Position numbers and translations under genes: made by a program
The notes under the pieces: model-generated
Database searches by the model: none
The model's input: the letters and a program-made list of their open reading frames with translations, nothing else
Told to the model about the DNA's origin: nothing
Shown: positions 26,124-34,029 of the stretch, one piece after another
Numbering within the stretch: the first letter of the stretch is position 1
Layout of the letters: each line of letters begins with the position of its first letter
Source of the DNA: Pseudomonas fluorescens
GTDB lineage: Bacteria; Pseudomonadota; Gammaproteobacteria; Pseudomonadales; Pseudomonadaceae
Assembly: GCF_902497855.1 (NCBI RefSeq)
Contig: NZ_CABVHU010000010.1
Coordinates: 186,001-250,000, forward strand
Reading direction: 5' to 3'
Length of the DNA: 64,000 bases

Positions 26124-26296
26124 ATTGACCATGATCAGCCTTCCGTACGTCAACCTGGTGCTGGCTGCGGTTTGTGCTGAACGCATGCGTTGTCGTTGCG
26201 AGTACTCCGCAGGTTCAAGCTCGACGGTATCAAGGCGACGCTTGAGCTGTTTTCGCATTGGGGCGACGGGTAATGAAGGTGGTGATTGCACCTTGA
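26124..26296 (+). pseudogene. remnant of a zinc alcohol dehydrogenase locus
   Basis: Positions 26124-26190 closely resemble 34147-34214, the promoter region of the intact alcohol dehydrogenase (shared ATTGACCATGATCA, CGTCAACC and GTGCTGAAC blocks). Positions 26211-26296 resemble that gene's last 87 bp (FKLDGIKATLELFSHWGDG, then MKVVIAP after a one-base slip). The roughly 1 kb between is missing. This is a decayed copy with a large internal deletion, at the left edge of the phosphonate island. Confidence 0.8.
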
Positions 26297-26851
26297 GCAC
26301 CTGACCGCACGGTCAATGGGAGTTTTCGAGCTAAACGAGGCTGCGACCTTTCGACTATAAACTTAAAAACAAAACCAAAAAATCGCCGCTTCTTTGCACT
26401 TTGCAGTCCCTACACGTTTCTACAGGGGTGAAGTTACGGCACGAGTGGTATCACGTATTGTGATGAATCGTTTTTTACGCATCGCAAAGATCTTGAATGC
26501 TTCTTCACGCACACCGTACGAGAAGACGTAGATCTAGTTGTAGTTAGTCTGTCAGCCCAGAATTAACCTCAGTGAGGCATTGTTGGCCTGCCAACATAAT
26601 ATTATTGGGTGCTCGTCCGAAATTAAGTTAAGTGGAATCAGAGACTTAGTTGGTTGTAAGAGGATTCTGTTGAGTAAAAAGAAAATTCCTACAGATTTAC
26701 AAGAATTGTCCTGCCTCTAAAAATTTGATTTTTTTTGTTGCGTTGTTAGTCTTCCGATTAAGCGAGGTTGGCTGGCTGTGCATGATCATGATGTGAGTTT
26801 GACTTTTGTCAGAGATTGGGTTTTTGACGACCAATAAGCGAGGTTGAAAAA
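26297..26851. promoter_or_regulatory. AT-rich leader of the phosphonate island
   Basis: About 550 bp with no credible gene. It contains the perfect inverted repeat TGTTGG-CCTG-CCAACA at 26581-26596. The phrase TTAAGCGAGGTTGG near 26758 is nearly repeated at the ribosome site of the first gene (AATAAGCGAGGTTG). The long AT-rich stretch from 26600 is suited to a promoter. No regulator gene is present in the island. Confidence 0.5.
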
Positions 26852-27988
26852 ATGAACGCTATTATTCTGGAAGACACAACTTTACGTGACGGCGAGCAGT
26901 CGCCAGGCGTGGCATTTTCTAAGGAAAGGAAAATTGCAATATTCTCCTCCTTGATTGAAGCAGGAATTAAGTGGATTGAGGTTGGCATTCCGGCCATGGG
27001 TGGAGATGAGCTAGACACTATAGAAACGTTGCTTGAGCGTAAAAACGAGGGGATGTTAGTAGCGTGGAACCGTGGCGTAAAAAATGACGTTATTCAATCT
27101 TTGAAGCTGGGATTTGATGCTATTCATATTGGTCTTCCGACGTCTAATAACCATTTGGGTGATAACCTAAAAAAAGACAGGACGTGGCTGCTAAAAACAG
27201 CTTCTGAATTGATAAAGTTAGCCAAGGATAGTGGCGTTTTTGTGTCAGTCAGCGCTGAAGATGTAGGCAGGTCAGAGCTCAGTTTTGTTGAAGAGTACGC
27301 CGCCCATGTTGCCGAGTCTGGAGCTGATAGAATCCGGCTTTCAGATACTGTAGGAATATTAACACCTGAACGGTATGGTGCAATTGTAGGACGCGTAAAG
27401 CGTGCATCAGGAATAGCAGTGCAATGTCATGCGCATAATGATTTTGGTCTTGCTACGGCAAATACGTTAGCGGGAATTCAGGCAGGAGCTACATTTTTTC
27501 ATGCTACCGTGAATGGTATTGGTGAACGCGCTGGTATGCCCGATCTCGCTCAATGCGTATTGGCATTGAAGATTTTATACAATATAGATTTAGGTGTCGA
27601 TGAAACCAAGCTTATATCCTTAAGTCAAGTTGTTGCACAAGCTACCCGTGTTAAGTGTTATCCATGGCAACCTATTATAGGAGAAAATGTATTTGCTCAT
27701 GAGTCAGGCATACATGCGGATGGTATATTAAAAAATAATACTAGTTTTGAACCGTTTCTGCCAGAGCTTGTCGGTGGCGTCCGTCGCATTGTAATTGGTA
27801 AGCACTCCGGGCGTGCAGCTCTCAAGTATGTTCTTCAGTCACTAGGTGTGATGTTCACGGATAGTGAGTTGATTGAATGTCTGCGATTGACGCGTGCATT
27901 GTCTATTAAAATCGAAAGGGGATTAAGGGATGAGGAGTTGTTAGGTGTTGTAGCCGCTGTCAGACAGGGCTCTTGCTTTAATAAATAA
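26852..27988 (+). CDS. psf2: phosphonomethylmalate synthase (Psf2-like)
   Basis: A 378-residue member of the DRE-TIM (isopropylmalate/homocitrate synthase) family. The metal and substrate motif DTTLRDGEQSPG is at 8-19, HAHND at 193-197 and NGIGERAG at 221-228. Beside a PEP mutase the expected reaction is condensation of acetyl-CoA with phosphonopyruvate to 2-phosphonomethylmalate. That step pulls the unfavourable mutase equilibrium forward, and no phosphonopyruvate decarboxylase is present to do so instead. The protein lacks the long C-terminal regulatory domain of LeuA. GAGG precedes the ATG. The gene is first in a tightly packed seven-gene run. Homocitrate synthase (NifV) is the alternative, but no nif gene is near. 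Confidence 0.85.
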   Translation: MNAIILEDTTLRDGEQSPGVAFSKERKIAIFSSLIEAGIKWIEVGIPAMGGDELDTIETLLERKNEGMLVAWNRGVKNDVIQSLKLGFDAIHIGLPTSNNHLGDNLKKDRTWLLKTASELIKLAKDSGVFVSVSAEDVGRSELSFVEEYAAHVAESGADRIRLSDTVGILTPERYGAIVGRVKRASGIAVQCHAHNDFGLATANTLAGIQAGATFFHATVNGIGERAGMPDLAQCVLALKILYNIDLGVDETKLISLSQVVAQATRVKCYPWQPIIGENVFAHESGIHADGILKNNTSFEPFLPELVGGVRRIVIGKHSGRAALKYVLQSLGVMFTDSELIECLRLTRALSIKIERGLRDEELLGVVAAVRQGSCFNK

Positions 27989-28011
27989 TCTTGTGAATAG
28001 AGGGTGCAATT

Positions 28012-28791
28012 ATGTTGGTAGATACCCATGTCCACTTATTAACATCAAAAACATCCAGGCCTGACTGGGGTGAAATAGCTTACACGTTCTTTGCTGCGAG
28101 AGAAAAAAATATTGATGTGTTATGCCTTACAGAGCATAGGGATGCTGTAGGGTTTGAAGAGCTATATTTAGAATTATTTAGTGAGAATAGATTTGGTGGG
28201 GAGGTCAAGCCAAATGGAACGTTAACGTTGTCGTCCGGAATTACTATTAGTCCAGGTGCTGAGGTTTCGTTGTCTGGAGGAGGGGATATGGGCGTCCATG
28301 CTGATTTAAGTACAGTGATGGGTTTTGATCGGCGAAAAAATTCATATACCGCGGCAGAGCTTCTTAAATTGCTAAGTGAAGGTGGCAGTGGTTATGTTTC
28401 TGTAGCGCATCATCTGTTACTTGACGGTAAATGGTGGAGGGATTTTGAGCAGGTGATAGGCCATGTAGACGCAATTGAAGTGCCTGGAAAACAAGCGACA
28501 TCTATGGTCAGTTATTTAGAACTCGCGAATAGGTATTCAAAAGGCCAGTTGAGTGGTAGCGACGCTCATACCTGGGTTCAATTAGGTGCGGGATTAACAT
28601 TGATTAAAGAAGGCGAAATGACGCATGGGGGTGAAAGACTATTTGATGTTTTTGAGTTAAAGAAGCTTGTTGTTGAGCATGAAACGGTTCCGTGTGTAAG
28701 TGACGTGGCCGATGAGTTAATAAAAATATCTAAAATTTACAAGGCGCGGTCTACTTGGGTGCATAGTTTGGGAGAAGGATATGAGTATTAA
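28012..28791 (+). CDS. psfC: PHP-superfamily metalloenzyme (PsfC-like)
   Basis: A 259-residue PHP (polymerase and histidinol phosphatase) domain protein. Metal ligands are visible in DTHVH (4-8), EH (41-42), GAEVS (82-86), His96, AHH (132-134) and SGSDAH (181-186). In pseudomonad fosfomycin biosynthesis PsfC is a diiron PHP enzyme that oxidatively decarboxylates 2-phosphonomethylmalate to 3-oxo-4-phosphonobutanoate. The position between the Psf2-like and Psf4-like genes makes the same role likely here. Its end overlaps the next gene by 11 bp. A simple phosphoesterase is the alternative reading of the fold. Confidence 0.82.
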   Translation: MLVDTHVHLLTSKTSRPDWGEIAYTFFAAREKNIDVLCLTEHRDAVGFEELYLELFSENRFGGEVKPNGTLTLSSGITISPGAEVSLSGGGDMGVHADLSTVMGFDRRKNSYTAAELLKLLSEGGSGYVSVAHHLLLDGKWWRDFEQVIGHVDAIEVPGKQATSMVSYLELANRYSKGQLSGSDAHTWVQLGAGLTLIKEGEMTHGGERLFDVFELKKLVVEHETVPCVSDVADELIKISKIYKARSTWVHSLGEGYEY

Positions 28792-29350
28792 GATTGGTAT
28801 TGCGAAGATTGAAGAGTTGGCTGCCAGTAGGAAAATGTCTGTTGACGAGGTTTTGAGAGCAATAAATGCAGTGCGTACAGAATATGTCGTGATCGATTCC
28901 ATGAGTGAGTTACAAAAACTTGCCGATGTTTTAATAATTCCCATGGACGAGGTCCTCCGTGGTCTGCGCAGCGACCTAACAAACGGGGTGAAAATTTTTA
29001 AACGCAACGAAGGTTTTCGCAAGGTAAGCAGTAGGGATGGAAAAAAGTATTATACGTACCAGCATCTTGCTACTACAAATAGCGCTCCAGAACTAATGGC
29101 ATTGAAAGTTACTTTGCACTGTGGAAGTTTAGAGGATGTTGTGCTGAATGAAGGGCACTCTTCTCGAGAGGTTGTATATGTATTAAAAGGAGCCGTACGA
29201 GTTGACTGGGGGGATGGTGTTGAGGCTGAAAGGCAAGCTGAAGTTTTACTGGAGGGAGATTCAATTTATATAAGTCCAAATGTACCGCATAGTTTTATGG
29301 CGCTTGAAGGTAGTTCGGAAATACTAGCATTTAACTACAGCTTGCCTTGA
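28781..29350 (+). CDS. psf4: 2-hydroxypropylphosphonate epoxidase, HppE/Psf4-like
   Basis: A 189-residue protein with an N-terminal helical domain and a C-terminal cupin. Aligned by eye with the Streptomyces wedmorensis epoxidase as I remember it, the Fe(II) ligands His126, Glu130 (HSSRE) and His170 (VPHSF) are kept. So are the substrate-binding positions Lys18, Arg85, Tyr91, Tyr93 and Asn123. Shared phrases include YYxYxxL, VVYVLKGAV and DWGD. HppE converts (S)-2-hydroxypropylphosphonate to fosfomycin using iron and H2O2. The length is close to the usual 190-200 residues. GGAGAAGG precedes the ATG, inside the end of the previous gene. Confidence 0.88.
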   Translation: MSIKIGIAKIEELAASRKMSVDEVLRAINAVRTEYVVIDSMSELQKLADVLIIPMDEVLRGLRSDLTNGVKIFKRNEGFRKVSSRDGKKYYTYQHLATTNSAPELMALKVTLHCGSLEDVVLNEGHSSREVVYVLKGAVRVDWGDGVEAERQAEVLLEGDSIYISPNVPHSFMALEGSSEILAFNYSLP

Positions 29351-29380
29351 GTTATGGAACTTTGTTAAAGGGTGGCAATT

Positions 29381-30271
29381 ATGATCAATGTCTCTGTGAT
29401 AGGTGCAGGCGTTCTCGGTGAAGCCCTGATTGAACGTCTATTGAATTGTGGATTCAGTGTCTCGGCATATAATCGGACTAAGCATAAACTGGAAAAATTG
29501 ATATTGAAGGGGGTTAGGCCGATTGAAAGTCTGGACAAGGCTTTTGTTTGTGAGCAAAAAATATGGATTTTATGTTTACGAGATGAAAAAAGTATTCGTG
29601 AGGTTTTTTCATGCGAGAAGATAATAGAGGCCTTAAAGCTTAACAAGTTTTTAATAATTAACACAAGCACGATCGGCCCGAAGGGGTCAGCAAAACTGGA
29701 GGGTTTTTTTAAAGAATTCAACGTAGAGTATATAGAGTTGCCTGTCTCTGGAGGAATTGAAGGTGCCCTTTCAGGGCAGCTGGTTGGTTACATTGGTAAT
29801 TATCCGAAGTATCTAAGGCGGGAATTTGATTTCGTTTTGCGAGCGCTACTTAAAGGTCACTGTTTGATGCAGTCTAACCAAGCTGCTCAAGCGATGAAGG
29901 TTGTTAATAATTATTGTGAGTCGATAAATCTGGTAGTTGCTGCAGAAGCGTTATTGCTAGCAGAGACATATGGAATTTCTAAAGAGGTAATTGGGGGGTC
30001 GTTAGGTTTAGGTAGAGGGCGATCAGTGTATCTTGAGCTTTTATTGGAAAGATACATGAGTATGAAGTGTTGTATTTCAGTACCCTTGGAAATAAGGATT
30101 AAAGATCTTGAGCTGGCCGGTGAGTTGTTTCACGAGCTAAGTATCAAAAGTAGGTTTTATGATGATGCACTTGAATTATACAAGAAGACATTGTGTTCTA
30201 GTTCCTTGGCTTTAGATCAGATGGATTGTTTCGCTTTTTTGTCAAGTAGCGTTAAGCGAGGTGCTAGATGA
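29381..30271 (+). CDS. psf3: beta-hydroxyacid dehydrogenase, 2-oxopropylphosphonate reductase (Psf3-like)
   Basis: A 296-residue 6-phosphogluconate/3-hydroxyisobutyrate dehydrogenase family enzyme. The NAD-binding GAGVLG is at 8-13, the substrate motif LPVSGGIEGA near 120-129, and the catalytic Lys173 with Asn176/177 in AMKVVNNYC. Psf3 of pseudomonads belongs to this family and reduces 2-oxopropylphosphonate to (S)-2-hydroxypropylphosphonate, the HppE substrate. The ATG at 29381 with AAAGGGTGG upstream is preferred to the GTG three codons earlier. It overlaps the next gene by 4 bp. Confidence 0.85.
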   Translation: MINVSVIGAGVLGEALIERLLNCGFSVSAYNRTKHKLEKLILKGVRPIESLDKAFVCEQKIWILCLRDEKSIREVFSCEKIIEALKLNKFLIINTSTIGPKGSAKLEGFFKEFNVEYIELPVSGGIEGALSGQLVGYIGNYPKYLRREFDFVLRALLKGHCLMQSNQAAQAMKVVNNYCESINLVVAAEALLLAETYGISKEVIGGSLGLGRGRSVYLELLLERYMSMKCCISVPLEIRIKDLELAGELFHELSIKSRFYDDALELYKKTLCSSSLALDQMDCFAFLSSSVKRGAR

Positions 30272-31152
30272 AATTTTCTTGTTCGTCATGTCTTGGCAGT
30301 AATAAGCACTGCGAGCTTTGTGCCTTGCTAAGCCTAGATCATTATGCAAAAGCGAGAGGAACTAAAGTTTGTTTGCCTGATTTTACCGGGCCCATAGCGA
30401 GACAGGCTCCTCAAATATTTTATGGCAGTGTTTTTCCTAATAGAAAAGGCCGATTGAGCTATCAGTGTGAAAGTAAAAAAGAACCTATCAGAGCTTATCA
30501 AGGGGCTAGTGACTTTTTCTTGGGGCCAGGTGAAGAATTAAGAGTTTCAGAAAATCTGGATCTGGATTTTGAACCGGAGTTGGCAGTCATCACTGATGCT
30601 GTACCGGCGGGGGTTTCAGTGGCTGAAGCAGAGTATCATATAAAACTATTGACTGGCTGTAATGATTTTACTTACAGGAAGCTTGTAAGCTCAGATAGAG
30701 AATCGGGTTTTGGTTTTATTCAGTCTAAACCGTTAACAAGTTTTTGTGGTTTTGGAGTATTACCCAGTTCGAATAAAACTATGTGGAATAAAGGGATGCC
30801 GATTCTAGGGGTGAAAATAGCAATAAATGGCGAAATTTTTTCCGATATTTCAACGTTTGATATGTTGTACAGCTTTCCAGAGCTTGTCGCATATTGTGCT
30901 AAGACGCGTGATTTGCCCGCAGGAACTATTATTACCTCGGGAGCTGTTTCGACGTGCGAAATAGATTCACTAAGCGATGGCTGTATCGCAGAGAAACAGA
31001 TGCGCGAAAAAATAGAGGGCCAAAACCTCGATTTGGTTTTTTTAAAGGCCGGGGATTTTGTTAAGATTGATTTTTATATCTTGGATGATATTGAAGAGTT
31101 GCCCCAAAAGTCTTTGTTCGGGACTCTCGGAAACAGAGTGGTCGCGCGATGA
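30268..31152 (+). CDS. fumarylacetoacetase-family protein with N-terminal CxxC pair
   Basis: A 294-residue protein whose body matches the FAH superfamily: DFEPELAVITDAV (metal-binding Glu region), EAEYHIKLLTGCNDFTYR, FGFIQSKPLTSFCGFGVLP, and a late SGAVSTCEIDS in place of the usual GTP(x)G loop. The family includes hydrolases and beta-keto acid decarboxylases. In this cluster it could decarboxylate 3-oxo-4-phosphonobutanoate to 2-oxopropylphosphonate, which is inference. The N-terminus has Cys5, Cys8, Cys15 and Cys18 (CxxC-x6-CxxC), a zinc-knuckle-like extension I do not know from this family. ATGA overlaps bind it to both neighbours. Confidence 0.7.
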   Translation: MKFSCSSCLGSNKHCELCALLSLDHYAKARGTKVCLPDFTGPIARQAPQIFYGSVFPNRKGRLSYQCESKKEPIRAYQGASDFFLGPGEELRVSENLDLDFEPELAVITDAVPAGVSVAEAEYHIKLLTGCNDFTYRKLVSSDRESGFGFIQSKPLTSFCGFGVLPSSNKTMWNKGMPILGVKIAINGEIFSDISTFDMLYSFPELVAYCAKTRDLPAGTIITSGAVSTCEIDSLSDGCIAEKQMREKIEGQNLDLVFLKAGDFVKIDFYILDDIEELPQKSLFGTLGNRVVAR

Positions 31153-32306
31153 AATCTAAAAAGGATGTTGCTGTATACTTTAGCCTACTCCTAAGTACAG
31201 CTAATATCTTAGGTTCGTCCGGGTTGATGGTTTGGATTGACCACACGATACAATTAAAGGATATAGGGCTGTCGGCATACTACCCCCTGGTTTCTTATTT
31301 GTTAGGTTTGTCTTTTGGGTGTTGTCTTGTAGGGCTAATAAGTGCAAAAGATTTAAGGGTTGTCTCTAATGAGTTTTTTTTAGTTTCTTTGGTTTTTGCT
31401 TTTTGTATCTGCGTTACTTTGTCAATGGGTGAAGATGGTTTTTATAATTGGTTCGGCTTGTTCTTAAGGTTTTTGTGGGGCTGGACAAGTGGATGTACTG
31501 TAATTTTAGGTAGATCAATGCTAGCCTCGTCGGAACGAAGTAGTTATGCACAGAAAAATTTCTCAATCCTGAGTTTAGCTCTCGCAACTCTCCCTCTAAT
31601 AGTTCCAATGCTGTTTGCATTTCTTGGATTTTATCAACGCTCAACATCCGCTATTTGTGCTTCGTTGATATATGCAATTACGATAATCTTTTTTTTGTTG
31701 AGTGATGTGCGCATAGGCGTTGGTGATTCATGGCTCGTCGCTAACGATCGGGATTCGCAAGTCGGTGTTGGGAGTTGCATAAGTCTTATAGTTTTAAATG
31801 TTTGCTTCTTTTTGACTTTGATGCTGGTTCCAATGGTGAGGGTTCTGAGTTTTCCAGATACTTCGTTAGTGTATTTGTATTTGATAGTGCTATGTTTATG
31901 GATATTTTTTGGTTGGTTGGCAGTGAGGTATTGTCAATATATTTCAGTTAGGTTGAGGTTGAGAACGGGGTATATACTTCAGTCAATAATGCTGGCGTGT
32001 TGTTGTTGGATGCTTTTTTGGGGTGATTATTTCATTTTTGTTTTTTTGATATTTTTGATATTTTTATCTAGCATGTTGATTCAGCCAATATTGTTTTCGT
32101 TGCTGGGTCGGCACTCTAGAGGCAAGTTGTTGCTATTTGGTGTTCAGTCTGGGTTATATATTTTCATTGTATGCGTGGTGTTGATGGCCGCCGTTTTTTT
32201 TGTATTTTCCATAAAAGCAATTATTTGGCTTCTGTCAGGTTTTATTGTGTTGTCGCTTACTTGCTTTAATTTGTTTTTAACTAATAATCAAAAAACGAAT
32301 GTTTGA
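31149..32306 (+). CDS. MFS-like 12-helix transporter, probable product exporter
   Basis: A 385-residue very hydrophobic protein with about twelve membrane helices in two halves, separated by a polar loop near residues 190-205. The start overlaps the FAH-family gene. I see no strong MFS family A motif, but the size and layout fit a drug or sugar-phosphate exporter. As no fosfomycin-modifying resistance gene is present, export of the phosphonate is the likely role and would give self-protection. The gene is strongly AT-rich and rich in rare codons. Confidence 0.7.
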   Translation: MKSKKDVAVYFSLLLSTANILGSSGLMVWIDHTIQLKDIGLSAYYPLVSYLLGLSFGCCLVGLISAKDLRVVSNEFFLVSLVFAFCICVTLSMGEDGFYNWFGLFLRFLWGWTSGCTVILGRSMLASSERSSYAQKNFSILSLALATLPLIVPMLFAFLGFYQRSTSAICASLIYAITIIFFLLSDVRIGVGDSWLVANDRDSQVGVGSCISLIVLNVCFFLTLMLVPMVRVLSFPDTSLVYLYLIVLCLWIFFGWLAVRYCQYISVRLRLRTGYILQSIMLACCCWMLFWGDYFIFVFLIFLIFLSSMLIQPILFSLLGRHSRGKLLLFGVQSGLYIFIVCVVLMAAVFFVFSIKAIIWLLSGFIVLSLTCFNLFLTNNQKTNV

Positions 32307-32349
32307 TTGTTGATAAGTTTAGCTTTAATTATTGAGATCGGAGGGTGCT

Positions 32350-33258
32350 ATGAGTGATGGTATGTTAGGGGGTATAACTGCGGAAAATAGATGTGCTGCT
32401 TTAGATAAATTGTTGAGATGGAATGCTGGCGTGCGCGTCATGGAAGTCCATAGCCCGTTATGTGCATTACTGGTTGAAAAGATTTTTCATATGGAAAAAG
32501 GGGTGCGAACCGAGTTTGATGCGTTTTGGTCTAGCTCTCTTACTAATTCAACGATGTTGGGAAAGCCGGATATCGAATTGATCGGTGTTTCTGAACGATT
32601 CTCCAGTGTGTCGGACATTTTTGAAGTGACTACGAAACCGTTGATTTTTGATGCGGATACTGGCGGGTTACCGGAACATCTTTCTCACCATGTTCGGTCT
32701 GCCGAGAGGCTAGGTATATCAGCGTTCATTATTGAAGATAAAACAGGATTAAAAAAGAACTCTTTACTAGGGAATGACGTGCGTCAGACTCAGGCATCGG
32801 TGCTTGAGTTTTCAGAAAAAATCTCCGAGGTGAAGAGAAGTCAACTCACCTCTGAGTTTTTATTAATTGCTCGAGTGGAAAGTCTGGTGTTGGATGCAGG
32901 GATGAAGGATGCAATATATCGCGCCTTGGCTTATGTAGAGGCTGGAGCAGATGGGATTATGATCCACAGTCGGGAAAAGTCACCTTTCCAAGTTCTAGAG
33001 TTTGCTCGCATATTCAGAAGTTATCACCAGAATGTTCCATTGGTTTGTGTACCTACTACGTTTAATGATATTCACTATGATGATTTAATAGAGAGTGGTT
33101 TTAATGTGGTGATTTATGCGAATCACTTGCTTCGTGCCGCTTATCCAGCAATGCATTTTGTAGCATCTGAGATACTAAAAAAAGGATGTACTGCTGAGGT
33201 TGAAAAACACTGTTTAGCAATTAAGGATATTTTGAACCTTGTTCCTGGTACACGATAA
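32350..33258 (+). CDS. psf1: phosphoenolpyruvate mutase (PepM, Psf1-like)
   Basis: A 302-residue isocitrate-lyase-superfamily enzyme that rearranges PEP to phosphonopyruvate, the first step of nearly all C-P bond biosynthesis. The diagnostic EDK-x5-NS motif is present as EDKTGLKKNS (129-138), and the Mg-binding DADTGG at 101-106. Length is typical. The ATG at 32350 has CGGAGGG before it; the TTG six codons earlier is not credible. It is last in the run, 43 bp after the transporter, so it may also have its own promoter. Confidence 0.92.
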   Translation: MSDGMLGGITAENRCAALDKLLRWNAGVRVMEVHSPLCALLVEKIFHMEKGVRTEFDAFWSSSLTNSTMLGKPDIELIGVSERFSSVSDIFEVTTKPLIFDADTGGLPEHLSHHVRSAERLGISAFIIEDKTGLKKNSLLGNDVRQTQASVLEFSEKISEVKRSQLTSEFLLIARVESLVLDAGMKDAIYRALAYVEAGADGIMIHSREKSPFQVLEFARIFRSYHQNVPLVCVPTTFNDIHYDDLIESGFNVVIYANHLLRAAYPAMHFVASEILKKGCTAEVEKHCLAIKDILNLVPGTR

Positions 33259-33629
33259 AACTTCCCAAAAAGCCGGCTTAGCATGAATCCACCGAAACGG
33301 CGTTCTTGCCTTCGAATACTGCGACTTCATTGTCCAGGTTTTGACCGCCGGTCCGATGTTCTCCGTGTGGCGCGTCCAGAACAATGAAATTTCACCGAGG
33401 TCAGGACGTCGTGTTTATCGAACTGGGTTTGGTACGGCAGGCCCACCGCGATGAACTTGTAACTGTTATCACTTGTGCGTATGCGCAGTTATCGGCTGGC
33501 CCGTGGGGCCAGCAGGCCTGCGTTCAGGGCATCGACGCCGCGACTAATGCCTAGCACTAGCGGGCTCAAGGCCGCTCAAGATCAAAAGATCGCTGCCTTC
33601 GGCAGCTCCTACGGGGCATGTGGTGTTCG
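33259..33629. other. degenerate DNA at the right edge of the island
   Basis: GC content returns to backbone level right after the PepM stop. Short open stretches occur on both strands (for example a minus-strand run reading DNSYKFIAVGLPYQTQFDKHD near 33400-33470), broken by stops. I could not identify the parent gene. It looks like a decayed fragment. Confidence 0.4.
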
Positions 33630-34023
33630 TTCTACCTATACCAGCTTGGCGCCGCATGCCTTCAGCAACTCCCGCAATACCGACCGATGGCAGTGTGCTT
33701 CTTACTCGCAATAACATCCCATAGCCAGCGAGGTTTGATGGGAGAGGGCGGCTAACAGATCCAGCAGTTGGGCGAGGGCGGGATTTGTTCATTTCAGCCT
33801 TGATCTTGCGTAGAAACGCCTCCCACGCTTTTTCGTCCTCGGCGGCTTTGGCTTGCGCAACCAGTTCCGCACTGGGCGACAGCGGCGGTTGCCGCACATC
33901 ATAAAAATCGCGGCTGGCAAACTCAGCTTTCGGCACGCCTCGTGTCGGGCGGCGTACCGTGCCTATCCTCAGGCCTTCATCGGGCAGGCGCGGGGAGCCG
34001 AGCCGGACGATATGAATGGGCAT
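33630..34023 (-). pseudogene. degraded copy of the DUF488 gene
   Basis: The 5' part (MPIHIVRLGSPRLPDEGLRI, then FASRDFYDV and AKAAEDEKAWEAFLRKIKAEM) is nearly identical to the intact DUF488 protein at 35440-35826. A small deletion around 33770-33780 shifts the frame, and the C-terminus (CYCEEEAHCHRSVLRELLKARG in the intact copy) is recognisable only in another frame and altered. The resulting longer frame is not a real protein. Confidence 0.8.
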
Positions 34024-34029
34024 GGCGAC

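Noticed and set aside
26852..27988. LeuA (isopropylmalate synthase) or NifV (homocitrate synthase)
   Set aside because: The protein is too short for LeuA with its regulatory domain, no nif or leu genes are near, and it lies in one run with PEP mutase and HppE-like genes.
28781..29350. Hydroxyethylphosphonate dioxygenase or methylphosphonate synthase
   Set aside because: Those are much longer, two-cupin proteins. The 189-residue size, helical N-terminus and residue pattern fit HppE.
33544..34023. A genuine 159-residue protein
   Set aside because: Only the first part matches the intact DUF488 protein; the rest is out of frame after a small deletion, so it is a pseudogene.
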